64,000 nt of DNA from Entamoeba invadens IP1 (GCF_000330505.1 NW_004443692.1:1-64000), one strand, 5' to 3'; counted from the stretch's first letter, positions 10,107 to 20,534 are shown. Program-made: numbers and translations. Notes: a model not told the origin generated them from the sequence alone.

Positions 10107-10832
10107 TTACTTCTGTTGTGTGAGGCTTGCATTTGCGATTTTGGCGTCGACGACGTTGATCTCCGACATCACAATAATTCTGTTTTGTGGTCCAACAAGT
10201 CTAAACCCACTGATATTTGACTCCACTCTGACTAAAGCATATACCTGACTCACTGTTGTTGTCTTATTCACTTTAAACACCTTTTGTTTCCCATCAACAA
10301 ATCTGACTTTAATACTCACTGTGGGTTGTGTCATATCAATTGTTGGTGCTTCGGAAGGTGCTTGGAAAATCTGTCCCTTCTCTGTACTCCCAATAACATT
10401 TCCAACTCCAGTGTATGTATGCACCTCCTCTTTGGTTTTTCCTTTTGTTTCTTTTGGAACGTACTGTGTTTTGGAGGAATTTGTTAAGTTGATAGCAATA
10501 TTAGACGTTCGAGCCATTTCAACGTATTCTTGTGGGATAAATCCTTCTTTAACGTCGTCTATGAACTTTTTGTTCTCTGGCGTGTTATATTCCCTCAGTG
10601 GTCCGTCATTCACAACAAATCCATTTTGGTACATCGTCACATTTAATACAAAATCTCCCTTCCCAGCATCGTGATATTTGTTCCCATTATCCCTCGACGC
10701 AGTGCTTTCAGCAGCCTTATAAGCTTCATCGCCGTCGTTTGAATAAAATTCCGTTCCTCCCTTATTAAAATATCCCTGTCCCTTCGGTTGTTCTTTTTTC
10801 TCAAAGTCTCCAAATCTGTGAAAATTTGACAT
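10107..10832 (-). CDS. SEP/UBX-domain cofactor of Cdc48/p97 (p47/Shp1 type)
   Basis: Adaptor that links the AAA-ATPase Cdc48/p97 to ubiquitin- or membrane-related tasks. The 241-residue product has a SEP domain at about 65-130, with LNVTMYQNGFVVNDGPLREY, FIDDVKEGFIPQEY and AINLTNSS. A UBX domain fills about 165-235 (VSIKVRFVDGKQKVFKVN, FRLVGPQNR). An N-terminal UBA domain, present in human p47, is missing. I start at the ATG at 10832; the frame stays open 30 nt further upstream but only to a GTG. The role is from family knowledge. The Cdc48 partner gene is not in this window. Confidence 0.85.
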   Translation of the reverse strand: MSNFHRFGDFEKKEQPKGQGYFNKGGTEFYSNDGDEAYKAAESTASRDNGNKYHDAGKGDFVLNVTMYQNGFVVNDGPLREYNTPENKKFIDDVKEGFIPQEYVEMARTSNIAINLTNSSKTQYVPKETKGKTKEEVHTYTGVGNVIGSTEKGQIFQAPSEAPTIDMTQPTVSIKVRFVDGKQKVFKVNKTTTVSQVYALVRVESNISGFRLVGPQNRIIVMSEINVVDAKIANASLTQQK

Positions 10833-11008
10833 TAACTTTAACAGTTCTTGTTCTTTTTTCACTATTTTTTATTTAAGCAATATGTTGAATTGTTTACCAC
10901 AAAGTGTTTGTTGTCTTTTATTTCATTTAAATCCTCTTTTCTTTTTTACCATTTAATTCTAAAATAAAGACTACAAGTGGTTACACCTCATTTAGTGATT
11001 GTTTAATA

Positions 11009-11071
11009 GTATTATTATATTATTATATTATTATATTATTATATTATTATTATAATATTATTATAATATTA
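11009..11071. repeat. ATT/TTATTATA microsatellite
   Basis: A run of about 60 bases of ATT/TTATTATA units with small phase shifts lies in the spacer between the SEP/UBX gene and the saposin-like gene. This is simple-sequence DNA with no sign of function. Confidence 0.8.
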
Positions 11072-11095
11072 ATACAGACACACAAATCGTCTCAA

Positions 11096-13486
11096 TTACC
11101 AATGTTTCGAGCAGAATCCAATGGTTCTACACATTTGTTTCCCAGACCCCGGTAGTTCCTTCTTAACGTCAAGCACATCCATCCTCATGAAGCTTGCCAG
11201 ACAGACACTCTCCTCTTTTTTCCCTTTACAGAACTTCAAGATTTTCTTCGTTAAGACGTTTCTGTCCATTCCTTGAGCGACTTTGTCTATATAGTAATTC
11301 CCGACTTCTTGGCACACATCGCACACATAAGTATCATCAACTGAATCTCCAACGATGCTCATGAGATACTTTCCATTAGGGTTACGTAACTCCTTAATAA
11401 CTTTCTCAAAGTTTCTAGCGCTCTTCTTCATTCGTTTCTCTTCATCACGTTTCTTCCCGACTATTCGCTGTAAGCTTCTCTCGTAAAACTTCCTTGAGAT
11501 CTTACACACCACGGTGTCTTTCAATTTCTTGACTCTTGCAATCCGTTGCGACAGTTTCTCATTCCTCTGCGAAAACACTCTCTTCTTCTCAACAATATAT
11601 TCCTCCAAACGCATCGCCTTCCTCACGGCCACCTCTCCAACTTCTTTCAACTTCTCTTCAACTCGTTTGATCTTGTTAAAGATCTTTGCTCGCGTCGACA
11701 ACAACTTCGCATTCTGCCCTCCACACTTTTTCATTTGTTGATCAACCGCGTCCGCCTCTCTTCGCAAGTTGAGTAACACGTCATTCACTCGGTCCTTCTT
11801 GTCGATGATTTGTTTCCCACTTTCAAGGGTGTTCCTCTCCAACTTCGCGATCCTTCGCATCTTAATTTCATCGTCGTACTCCTCCAACTTCTCTTTCAAC
11901 GTCTTCTCGATGATCTTTAAAGGTTGCAAACTCTTATTAATATCTCGCATTTTTGCTGTCGCCAATCTTAGTTGTGCCTTACTCGCATTCATCGAGTTCT
12001 TCACAATTCGACTCACCAAGTTCTGTATTTTGTTCTTCTTCATTGTAATCCCACGCAACTTCCTCTTCAACTCTCTTCTCATCCATCCAACTATTTCATC
12101 CCGTTGTTCAAGCAACTTTTTGATATCAAGTTTCGCACCTTCAAGTTTACTTTCTTCAAGTGTGACTTTCGCCTCCATCTTATGAATTTCCTCTTCCGTC
12201 GCTTTCTTCATTATTAAGAAATTCGGTTTCTTCTCAAAGGTTGGCTTCAGTATTCGTTTCAGTCTCTTCTTCAATATCTCAACGTCCTTTTGCATCAACT
12301 CTTTCTTCCTTTTCATTATCTCGTAGTTGAATCGTAACTCTCTTAATTGAACCTTTTGGACGACAGCTAAGTGCTCTTTGGCTTCCATCACTTTCGCTCT
12401 TAAAGCATTCAAACTGACCTTCCCCATACTCTTCTCAGCCTTTTTAAGTGCTTCGCTCTCCTTCTTTACTTTATCTGCGGCTTCACTCATTCGTTTCGTC
12501 CTCACAAAGTCGCGCTGTTTCTGCATACTCAAAATTCGTCGTTCGTAGTCGATGATATCATTCTTCATGTGTCGTTCCTTCATCTCATCCAACCGCAATT
12601 GTTCCATCATAATTCCCGTCTTCAAGTCCGAGAAGCTTTGGTTCTTCATGTTCTCCATAATAGAATTTCTCTTCTCTTCGATCTCTTTGACGTCTTCAAA
12701 GAGTTGTTTCCTCTGTCCGTTCAAGCTTTTTAACGACTCGGTGTACTTCTTCTCTTCGTCCGCGTCGACTTTATTCTTAAACTCTTCCTTCGCTGTTTTA
12801 ATCGACGTGACGATATCCTCCGCAATCGCTTTTAATTGTCTGAGTTGTGTAACTTTGCGTTGTAATGCGTTGATGAATTCCATCTTCTCGTCGTTATAAA
12901 ACACTTTTAAAGCAGACACAATCGTCTTCGCGGCCTTTCCATTCATTTCTTCAATTTTGGCTTTGAGTGTTGTAATGTCCGCTTGTGTCGTGATCATTTT
13001 CTTCTTTGTCTCTTTCGCTTCTTTCGTTAGACCTTCCACTTTAGTTTTCAGTATCTGCGCGAGGGTCTCGACGTATGAAGGTTCTTTGATCGAAGTGAGA
13101 AGATCTTTCGCTTGTTCCTGCAGTTCGTTGAGTTGGATGTTTTGTGTGAATAAGACGTCGCGCATCTCTTTCAATCGGTCTTGTTCTTCTTTGTTCACAC
13201 AAGATTTGACGCTCTTCAAGCGATCTCTCATCTTTGTGATTGACTCCGTCGTCTTCTCTATTTTTTCGCTGAGTCGTTGATAAATAGTCGACGCGCTCTT
13301 TTTGCGCCCAATCTCGCGAATTAAGTGAGTCAATCGAAACTCCTCAATAGGGCTCTGTGTCTTATTCAACTCCTTTTGGTACATATATTCGCGTTGTTTA
13401 AGGTCATCCATCACTGTCTCAAACGTTTCTGGCTTCGAATACACCAAAAGGGTTGTTAGTGTTAATAGCAACAGTGTGCTTCCCAT
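11096..13486 (-). CDS. secreted coiled-coil protein with C-terminal saposin-like (SAPLIP) domain
   Basis: A 796-residue protein. It begins with a signal peptide (residues 1-17, MGSTLLLLTLTTLLVYS). Nearly 680 residues of Lys/Glu/Leu/Arg heptad-like coiled coil follow. It ends with a domain of about 75 residues carrying six cysteines in the saposin-B spacing (CxxC, then two central Cys, then C-x5-C). Saposin-like proteins bind lipids. In Entamoeba the family includes small pore-forming members and many larger ones of unknown role. Here the long coiled coil suggests a structural or oligomeric lipid-binding protein of vesicles or the secreted fraction rather than a free pore former; that is inference. 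Three extra Cys lie inside the coil. No transmembrane segment follows. The start is the first ATG and fits the signal peptide. Confidence 0.8.
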   Translation of the reverse strand: MGSTLLLLTLTTLLVYSKPETFETVMDDLKQREYMYQKELNKTQSPIEEFRLTHLIREIGRKKSASTIYQRLSEKIEKTTESITKMRDRLKSVKSCVNKEEQDRLKEMRDVLFTQNIQLNELQEQAKDLLTSIKEPSYVETLAQILKTKVEGLTKEAKETKKKMITTQADITTLKAKIEEMNGKAAKTIVSALKVFYNDEKMEFINALQRKVTQLRQLKAIAEDIVTSIKTAKEEFKNKVDADEEKKYTESLKSLNGQRKQLFEDVKEIEEKRNSIMENMKNQSFSDLKTGIMMEQLRLDEMKERHMKNDIIDYERRILSMQKQRDFVRTKRMSEAADKVKKESEALKKAEKSMGKVSLNALRAKVMEAKEHLAVVQKVQLRELRFNYEIMKRKKELMQKDVEILKKRLKRILKPTFEKKPNFLIMKKATEEEIHKMEAKVTLEESKLEGAKLDIKKLLEQRDEIVGWMRRELKRKLRGITMKKNKIQNLVSRIVKNSMNASKAQLRLATAKMRDINKSLQPLKIIEKTLKEKLEEYDDEIKMRRIAKLERNTLESGKQIIDKKDRVNDVLLNLRREADAVDQQMKKCGGQNAKLLSTRAKIFNKIKRVEEKLKEVGEVAVRKAMRLEEYIVEKKRVFSQRNEKLSQRIARVKKLKDTVVCKISRKFYERSLQRIVGKKRDEEKRMKKSARNFEKVIKELRNPNGKYLMSIVGDSVDDTYVCDVCQEVGNYYIDKVAQGMDRNVLTKKILKFCKGKKEESVCLASFMRMDVLDVKKELPGSGKQMCRTIGFCSKHW

Positions 13487-13861
13487 CTTTCTCGATAATA
13501 TGATGAAATCTATTTTTTCCTATTTTATAGTTTTTCATCGTCTTTGATTTTTGATTTTGTGTTATACTGTTTGTTATTCGAGTCTCTCTCTTAATGTCAC
13601 TCATTCTAATTAATTCTTATAGTTATTTAATAATATATTTTAGTTTATTTACTTTTATAAGATCCTTTATTAGATTCCTTTTATTTTTTTTTCATTGTCT
13701 AATTTATAATTTTTATTATAATTAATTAAACTATATATTAGTTATTCTTATTTCGATGATTAGTAGTATTAAAAACTATAATTTAACTATTTGAAATTCC
13801 ACAAAAAACAAAATAAATTAGAAAAGAAAACATAACCCTAAAACTGTATTATCAAATCGTT
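13487..13861. other. spacer between divergent genes
   Basis: 375 bases between the start of the saposin-like gene (minus) and Nop10 (plus), so both promoters must lie here. The stretch 13500-13600 is only moderately AT-rich, and a short antisense ORF there has no support. The rest is A/T-rich. Confidence 0.5.
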
Positions 13862-14041
13862 ATGTTGTTGTACTTCTGTGACGCCTGCAAACAATACACA
13901 TTGAAGGACCAATGCCCGCATTGCAAAGGATACGTGAAATCTGCTCACCCAGCAAGATTTTCACCAGCTGATAAGTACTCCAAATATAGAATTGCAACCA
14001 AAGAGGAGTTTGGACTCCTTCCCGTCAAAATTGGTAAATGA
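13862..14041 (+). CDS. NOP10: H/ACA snoRNP protein Nop10 with a four-cysteine zinc motif
   Basis: Small subunit of the H/ACA ribonucleoprotein, which directs pseudouridylation of rRNA with Cbf5/dyskerin, Nhp2 and Gar1. The 59-codon ORF carries the Nop10 core [16 protein letters not shown] at residues 27-43, followed by a short basic tail. Residues 6-21 read CDAC...CPHC, two CxxC pairs flanking YTLK. This is the zinc-binding arrangement of archaeal Nop10; human and yeast Nop10 have lost these cysteines. Length (59) matches the family (58-64). The ATG is preceded by AT-rich DNA, and the stop is TGA. At under 60 residues it is easily missed by gene finders. Confidence 0.93.
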   Translation: MLLYFCDACKQYTLKDQCPHCKGYVKSAHPARFSPADKYSKYRIATKEEFGLLPVKIGK

Positions 14042-14201
14042 TTGCTTTTTATTGAGTTAATTCCTTTGTTTCTCGCTCCCAAACACACTTTGTTACTTTG
14101 TTTTGTTCAACAAATTGTATTAATTATTGTTGAATAAACAAATGAATAAACTAGAAATATTTAAAAGGTGTTGTATGGTTTTGTGATTCTATCAACAAAA
14201 T

Positions 14202-15668
14202 TCATTTCATAATTGGTTCTTGCTCGAAACACTCGGGAGGTATCTTCTTCGACTTCTTGATCTTCTCACAGCCAAAGAAGCAGTATTTCCCATAATTTAA
14301 ATTTTTCGCTTTCGCCTTCACGCTCTTCAAAACCGGACATTGGTAAAAACAAGACTGTGGAATATCAACTATCGTGCTTGGCAAAGTCACGGATGTCAAC
14401 GAACAGCAGTTTTTGAAACAACCAACTCCAAGCTTAGTCACACTCTTTGGCACAACAACAGATTTAACTCTAAAATCGCCAGAAAAACATGCCTCTCCCA
14501 ACTCCTTCACACCCTTTGGGACAGTCTCCCCAAACAACCTTCTATCCTCCTCAGTAAATTTAATGGTTGAACATGGAATACCCCCTTTTTCTATAATCAC
14601 AGCAAGAGAATACGACACCATACCGTCAAACTGCGTGCAGTCCGTCAGCTCAATAGACTTCACCATTTGGACGTTTTCAAAAATGGAGTTGTCGATTTTG
14701 GGGAAATTGCCTGGTATTGTGAGTGCCGAAATGCACGAACACCCAACAAACACGTTGTCGTATACCTTCACCGTTGACGGCAGACTGAGGGCCTTCAATC
14801 CTTTGCATCCCTCGAAGCACCGACTTCCAATATATGTAATGGTGGACGGAACGGTGATTGCAGTCAAATACAAGCACCCAGCAAAGCACTTTTCAGACAA
14901 TGTAATGCACACTTCTGGTATTTTGTTTCCATACTTTCTTCTGTCTTCAACGGAGTAAAACACGTCGTTGCATTTTATGTTATTTTTTTCTAAAAACATG
15001 TAAATTCCAAACGATGCTTTTCCTTTAAATTCATTGTTCTTCCCCAGCTTTATCGTAGTTAGGCTATTACACGCCAAAAAGCAATTGTCTCCAATAACCT
15101 TCAAATTCTCTGGGAGGTTAAGTACTTTGAGGCTTGTGCAGTTCGCGAACGCGTTTCTTCCTATAACAGAGACTTGGTCTGGGATACTCAACGAAGTTAA
15201 CTTATTGCATTCTTCAAAACACTTCTCTGAAATCTCTGTTATCTGTTCAGGGACGACTCCAGGACCTTTCATGCACTCGTAGTTGACTCTGTCTTCAGCA
15301 GAATATATAATCTTGCGAGCGCGGACTTTGGTTCTTACAGAAAAATACTTCAAGTAATAGTGAAAGTAGGTTTCTGGATACACTATTTCGTACAATTTTA
15401 TATCCTTAAGTTGTGTGTCGTTCCAACTATAAAGTTTCTGAACCTCGAGATTGGGGAAAAGAGAAGTTGTCTTGTTGTCAATTTTTATGGGGTTTGTTCG
15501 GTATTTCTCTGGAATTTTCAGGTACTTTTTCGTTACGCACAGAAAATTGATAAAGTCCACTTTTGAGACAAAAAACTCCAAAATAAACATCAGATCTTCG
15601 TCACTCAGTTTCACTGGAATGTGTGGGTGCGGAACGACGGATTGTGTTGCAGTTTTCGTTTTGGACAT
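14202..15668 (-). CDS. BspA-like leucine-rich repeat protein
   Basis: A 488-residue protein. After an N-terminal region of about 130 residues, which starts with a helical segment (LSDEDLMFILEFFVSKVDFINFLCVTKKYL) similar to those of other Entamoeba BspA-like proteins, it carries Treponema-type LRRs of about 23 residues. Examples are ITEISEKCFEECNKLTSLSIP and VIGRNAFANCTSLKVLNLP, with similar units through to the end. Conserved F..C..L..L.LP positions repeat about 11 times. There is no signal peptide or membrane anchor. The family is greatly expanded in Entamoeba and some members reach the cell surface without a classical signal. Roles in adhesion are proposed for the family; nothing specific is visible here. 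Confidence 0.88.
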   Translation of the reverse strand: MSKTKTATQSVVPHPHIPVKLSDEDLMFILEFFVSKVDFINFLCVTKKYLKIPEKYRTNPIKIDNKTTSLFPNLEVQKLYSWNDTQLKDIKLYEIVYPETYFHYYLKYFSVRTKVRARKIIYSAEDRVNYECMKGPGVVPEQITEISEKCFEECNKLTSLSIPDQVSVIGRNAFANCTSLKVLNLPENLKVIGDNCFLACNSLTTIKLGKNNEFKGKASFGIYMFLEKNNIKCNDVFYSVEDRRKYGNKIPEVCITLSEKCFAGCLYLTAITVPSTITYIGSRCFEGCKGLKALSLPSTVKVYDNVFVGCSCISALTIPGNFPKIDNSIFENVQMVKSIELTDCTQFDGMVSYSLAVIIEKGGIPCSTIKFTEEDRRLFGETVPKGVKELGEACFSGDFRVKSVVVPKSVTKLGVGCFKNCCSLTSVTLPSTIVDIPQSCFYQCPVLKSVKAKAKNLNYGKYCFFGCEKIKKSKKIPPECFEQEPIMK

Positions 15669-16158
15669 TTCGTTGTGCTTTTCTAGTTTGGGTTTAAAAC
15701 AAACTCAGTTTTATTATAATTATACTATAATGTTGTTATATTATAACTATTGACAGTGTTAAATGAATAGAATAATTCGTTGATTCTTTTGTTATTTTTA
15801 AAAACTATATATTAATTATAAATGTATCATACTAAACCACCACAAATCTAGACCAAAAAGGGTGGGAACTAAAAATAAAATTCGAAAAAATCTTCAATAA
15901 TTATTTTTTGAAGACTTTATCCCATTCTATGTTCGTTTTTCTAACTAAAATACTGCCTTAAATTATCCACGTATAATTGATTTGTCCTTCAACTAAAAAA
16001 ATAATATAATAATTATTATTCAATTGTGTCATTTTGTCTCATTATTGTTGATAAAAAATGACAAAAACTGCGTTCTGGTTACTCAATATATTAGTAAAAA
16101 ATAACTATAAAAAATAAATAATCAAAACTTGGGACGGAATGACAAAACATAAAGGGCG
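15669..16158. other. AT-rich spacer
   Basis: 490 bases between the BspA-like promoter side and the 3' end of Mob1. A/T runs predominate, with a few short higher-GC patches. No ORF or RNA gene can be supported. Confidence 0.55.
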
Positions 16159-16861
16159 TCAATTCAGTGTCTTAATATCGAATTCTTTGTCAATTGGGCT
16201 AACCATTTCGGCAAGAGGGGAAATGTCGTCCTTGCTGAGTAATTCGAACTTTCTGCAGAACAAATAGAAGTGTCTGAATCCCAAAAATGCTTGCTCACTG
16301 AGGTCCAAGTCTTTCAAATGTTTTTCGTGGCTATAAAACATGTGGGCATAGACTCTGAAAAGTCTCTTGAATATCTTTGTGATCGTCGGCAAGAACAATT
16401 TTGGAGACTTGGAGGTGAACTCCTCTGGGAAGATCTTTGAGTCGTCAAAACACGTCTGAACCCACGCGAAAAGCCTATCGCAGTACTCACGAGCACACAA
16501 CGGAAAAGTCTTTTTATTTTCCGACCAAAGGTATTCCATTGACGGACCCGCCGTCATGATGGGGCAATTACTTGGCGAACACAAATCAGAAACGGATGAA
16601 TATATAAGCAAAATGTTATTGAAGAAGTCAAAACAGTTCACGGCAAGCCATTCGTTTGTGTTAATGTTTGGTGGGCAAAGAACTGCCTCTTTTAACAAAC
16701 CCTTGGACACACCTTCCTTGATTGTTTTGTGTAAATCGTATCGAAGAGTTCCTGCTCATTACTCACTGTAACCTTGAAAACCCAATGCAAATAGGCAGCA
16801 AAAACAAACCCTTTGCAACTTTCTTCTTCGGCCGCATCGTGCTTGTCATCTTCTTCTTCAT
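16159..16861 (-). CDS. Mob1/phocein kinase activator, two exons
   Basis: Co-activator of NDR/LATS kinases in cell-division and morphogenesis pathways. I join 16861-16810 and 16751-16159 (214 residues; family about 215). The main ORF alone would start only at a GTG inside the domain. The upstream exon supplies an ATG and a basic 17-residue N-terminus, and the junction gives GTLRYDLHKTIKEG, matching the Mob1 lead-in before the LKEAVLCPPN block. Further core motifs are NEWLAVNCFDFFN, AGPSMEYLW, IFKRLFRVYAH and FLGFRHFYLF. Zinc ligands are C75-x4-C80 and the H-x4-H of AHMFYSH. A partner NDR kinase is not identified here. Confidence 0.9.
16752..16809 (-). other. intron of Mob1
   Basis: 58 nt on the minus strand, GTTTGT...CAG, phase 1. 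Without it the Mob1 frame is closed by a TGA just before GTLRYD. Confidence 0.8.
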
Positions 16862-18129
16862 TGTGTATGTAAATTTCTTAGTTCTTTGGTCGGTTTTGAT
16901 AAACCAACTCCTCCAAACGTTTTATTTTGAGTTGAAGTTTTGGGAAGAAAAAAATGATATGATATTTGTTAAAAATAAACTATTTTTTTTGATATATTAG
17001 TTCATTTTTATTTCAAATGTTGGGTGTTTTATTAATAACACTACAAGTTTGATAATAATACGACAAAACTGAAACAATGATCTAATAAAAAAAAATGTCC
17101 CAAAAATGTGTTTTTTCCAATTATTGATAATGGTTATTTTATTCACTTTATATTGTAATTTTTATTATAAATTTGTAATTATCATTTGTTAAATATTTAT
17201 TAGTTATTATTAGTAATTTTTTAAGAACATAAAAATAAATAGTTAAATATAATAATTGATAAAGATTACAAATTGTAAAAAATATCTAAAAACTGTATTT
17301 TTTGTTTCGAAGTTGTTTCATTTTTGTATCTTTTTATTTTATTTATCCACAAAACTGAATAAATTTTTTTATAATTTTTTAGTTACAATATTTAATAGTA
17401 ATAATATGGCAAAAATATAATACAAAATAGTAAATACAATATAATAAATATTATAATACAAAATGTAAATTTTTAAAATTAATAAAAACTATTATCAATA
17501 CTATTGTAATATTAAAATTTAATTTAGTTTTATATACCTTTTAAAATGGAAAAAAGTAATTCTTTCTTTAAAATGTTTTCATTGTTATTTTTTCATTTCT
17601 AAAACAAATATTTTAATAGATTTTTTCTTTTTCATTGAAATTATATTTTTAATTAAAAAAACTAATTTTGGAAAGTGTTATTCAAACTGTATTTTTGCCA
17701 ATTTTAACCATTATTAATAAAATATTGAAAAATAACATACAACAATAACATACACTTAACATATATTGAAGTAAAAGTTCGTTTTATCGTTTACAGGCAA
17801 TTTTTCGTTACGTACAATTAACCTGTTTTTAATACCCAAAAACAATTGAATTTTTTCGTTGTTTCTTTTTCCTCTCGAAACCCGAAATTTCCTCAGTAAT
17901 CATATCTTTTTTTAAAAGAAAAATTCGTTTTTAAAAAGTTTTTTCAAAGCACCACTTTTTCAAAGAATTCGCAAAATTTTCAATACATATTTTTTTTTGT
18001 TTAAAATCCAATTTTCCTCCTGCTTTCAGTTATTTTGAACGGAAATGAAAAATTTTCAGAGAAATTTCGCCGTCGAAGAGTTACTACATTTTTAACAAAT
18101 CTCGAGAACTCATTTATCATTTGTACACA
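16862..18129. other. long AT-rich spacer
   Basis: 1.27 kb between two divergent genes, Mob1 and the Rab-like GTPase. It is dominated by A/T homopolymers and has no coding-like ORF. The last 150 bases before the GTPase are less AT-rich and probably hold its promoter. Confidence 0.55.
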
Positions 18130-18756
18130 ATGACTCAGATGGACGATTTTGAAATGGTGTCTGACAAAGATGAGAAAAAGAGTGAGAACAAAGATGAGCT
18201 AGCCCTTAAAGTAGCGATAATAGGCGATCTTGGTGTAGGAAAGACCACTGTCATAAATCGATACGTTGAGTACACTGGACCCGTCCGAGAGCTTCAGTCC
18301 AAAAGTTTTATATTTGAAAGGAGGAAGGTCAAATTGACTTTCCAAGACACGTGCGGGTCAGAGCAGATGTCCTTTGTGACTTCCGCTTTTTATCAAAATG
18401 CAGTGACTTGTATCTTTTTATATGACGTATCAAACAAAGACTCATTCGCACGTTTAAATATGTGGTTTGATGAGTTAGTTCGATATGGTCCAAATAAAGG
18501 CATAATACCAACGGTACTGTGTGGAAATAAATGTGAGTTGGAAGATAAAATTGATAAAGAAGCTAAAGATGCCTTCCTCGCAAAACACCCAATGAAGGAG
18601 TACAAAATATCAACAGTCACAGGACAAGGAATCGACCAACTATTTAATGATATACTACCCGGTGCTATCGGAGAAGCTATTAGACAACTCAAGTCACAAA
18701 AAAAGCCAATCCCACCAGAAATCAAAGAGAAGGGCGGATGCTGCTCAATACAATAA
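18130..18756 (+). CDS. Rab-like small GTPase
   Basis: A 208-residue Ras-superfamily GTPase with a short acidic N-terminal extension. G1 is GDLGVGKTT, G3 is DTCGSE (usually DTAGQE) and G4 is NKCE (usually NKxD). G5 is weak (STVTG). The C-terminus GGCCSIQ has the double cysteine that is geranylgeranylated in Rabs. This places it in vesicle traffic, but the Gln-to-Ser change in G3 and Asp-to-Glu in G4 predict unusual hydrolysis or nucleotide selectivity. I start at the ATG at 18130; the frame runs open 9 nt upstream only to a TTG. I cannot assign a Rab number. Confidence 0.88.
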   Translation: MTQMDDFEMVSDKDEKKSENKDELALKVAIIGDLGVGKTTVINRYVEYTGPVRELQSKSFIFERRKVKLTFQDTCGSEQMSFVTSAFYQNAVTCIFLYDVSNKDSFARLNMWFDELVRYGPNKGIIPTVLCGNKCELEDKIDKEAKDAFLAKHPMKEYKISTVTGQGIDQLFNDILPGAIGEAIRQLKSQKKPIPPEIKEKGGCCSIQ

Positions 18757-20103
18757 ATTATATTAATGTCAACTATGATTTGAATTTGGTTGTTAATTTA
18801 ATTTATAGTAAAATAAAGTACTGATTTTAATACAACTTATTAAATGGTTGGTATAACATTTTGACAACATTTTGAAAAAATTTTATTGAACTTTTTAATA
18901 CAATAATTATAATGAGTAGTTAATACTTTTAATTTAAAAAACATTTTAAAAAAATTTGTTTTATGTGTTAAAAAAAGTTTGATAGATAATAATTATTTTT
19001 ATTAAAATGTTTGGTATTTTGAATTTTTTAAATAAATAACAATTTTATTTATTATTTTAACTAATTAATAATATTAACTATATTTATAAAAAAAAATAAG
19101 TTGGATTTTTAATTATAAATATATAATTTAGTTTAAAATTAATAAATAATTATAATGAAATAAAATTATTATCTATAAGAGTTGTCCATTTCACACAAAA
19201 AAAAACTCGGAAAATTTGTAAAAATTGATCGAATTGTCAGATACTATTAATTATTTAATAAATAATATTCATTTTAAAACGATTCAAATCAATCGAAAAT
19301 TTAAAAAAAAATCTCAAAAAATTAGTATTTTTTTGTTATATTTTTCAAAAACAATTGACAAAATCAAATTCATTTGTTGTCAAATCATTTAATTAATTTA
19401 AATAATTATTAATATCATTTTAATTAGTAAATAATGAATAAATTTGAACACAATTATTCAGACAAATTCTGTAATGAAATTTTTTTTTTGAAAAAATATC
19501 TTATAACAAAACCAAAATCTTATGCAAAAATCCAAAATTGGTAAGACAAAAAAAATATTATTAATTATATTAATTATATTATTTTGTATAATGGTTATAC
19601 AATAATAAATTTGCGTTGATTAATAATAAAGCAAATTTCGATTTGTTTGCTTCAATACCAAAATAAATTATAATCTAATAGTAATATTAATTAATATGTT
19701 TAGCTAATCTCTACTTTTAAAACCATAATAATTAATTGCCTCTAAATAATCATAAAAAATAAAAAGTAATTTTTGGGTGTTTCTCAAGAAATGCAATTCC
19801 ACTCGACTTTTTTTTCATATATTTAACCATAATAATAATAATATAATAACTATAACAAAAGGTAAATTTCTTTCATTTTATTTTTCAAAATACAAAAAGA
19901 TGAACAATATTTGTAAGCCAAATATAGTTTAAACTATAGAAAAAAAGTAATTAATTATAGCCATTGGTAATTGAACAATTCGGGAGAGTTAGTCACTCGA
20001 CAAAATATAGAGACCAGAAAATACGACTCAATAAATTACTAAACCCTTTGTCGAACAGAATTGCAATTAAAAAGTCGCTTCCATCTGACAACACTCATTC
20101 TTG
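18757..20103. other. long AT-rich spacer
   Basis: 1.35 kb, extremely AT-rich up to about 19970, with nothing gene-like on either strand. From 19970 to 20103 the composition becomes more balanced, which would fit the promoter or leader of the small ORF at 20104. Confidence 0.55.
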
Positions 20104-20331
20104 ATGACTTGTGTTAACACAACAACTCGATGGTCCCACGAATTTGTCGACTTATTCACACACTTTGTCCCTTGGCGTTCCATTAAACGGAGTAACTCTG
20201 CAAAAAAACAAATGAAAACTCGCGAAGAAAAGACGATTGGTGGTCTCTACACAATTAATTACGACGACGAACCCGAACGATCAACAACCCCAAACAACGT
20301 TGAGACGATGTTTCCCAACAATTGTAATTAA
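20104..20331 (+). CDS. small hypothetical protein
   Basis: A 75-codon ORF from the ATG at 20104 (a TTG lies one codon earlier). The product has an aromatic N-terminal part (WSHEFVDLFTHFVPW), a basic stretch (KRSNSAKKQMKTREEK) and a Pro/Thr/Asn-rich end. Its composition stands out from extremely AT-rich surroundings, the main reason to accept it. There is no signal peptide or membrane segment, and I recognise no family. Confidence 0.5.
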   Translation: MTCVNTTTRWSHEFVDLFTHFVPWRSIKRSNSAKKQMKTREEKTIGGLYTINYDDEPERSTTPNNVETMFPNNCN

Positions 20332-20380
20332 TGTTCTATATTTCTAGCTTTTTTACTTAAATAAATGATTTATTGTGTTT

Positions 20381-20415
20381 ATTAATTATATTAATTATAT
20401 TAATTATATTAATTA
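20381..20415. repeat. short tandem repeat, unit TTAATTATA
   Basis: About four copies of a 9-bp unit in the 200-base gap between the small hypothetical gene and the convergent TMK. Copies of the same unit also occur near 19560. Simple-sequence DNA. Confidence 0.7.
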
Positions 20416-20534
20416 CTAATACTATAAATGACATATAAGTAATAGTTCATGTAATGAAACTATTATAATAAATTATTATTATAAGTAACAAAATACAAAC
20501 AGACAGAAAAACACATAATCAATTGACCAAGCCT

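Noticed and set aside
13419..13604. 61-codon ORF overlapping the start of the saposin-like gene
   Set aside because: It overlaps the signal peptide of a well-supported gene on the same strand in another frame, with low-complexity composition.
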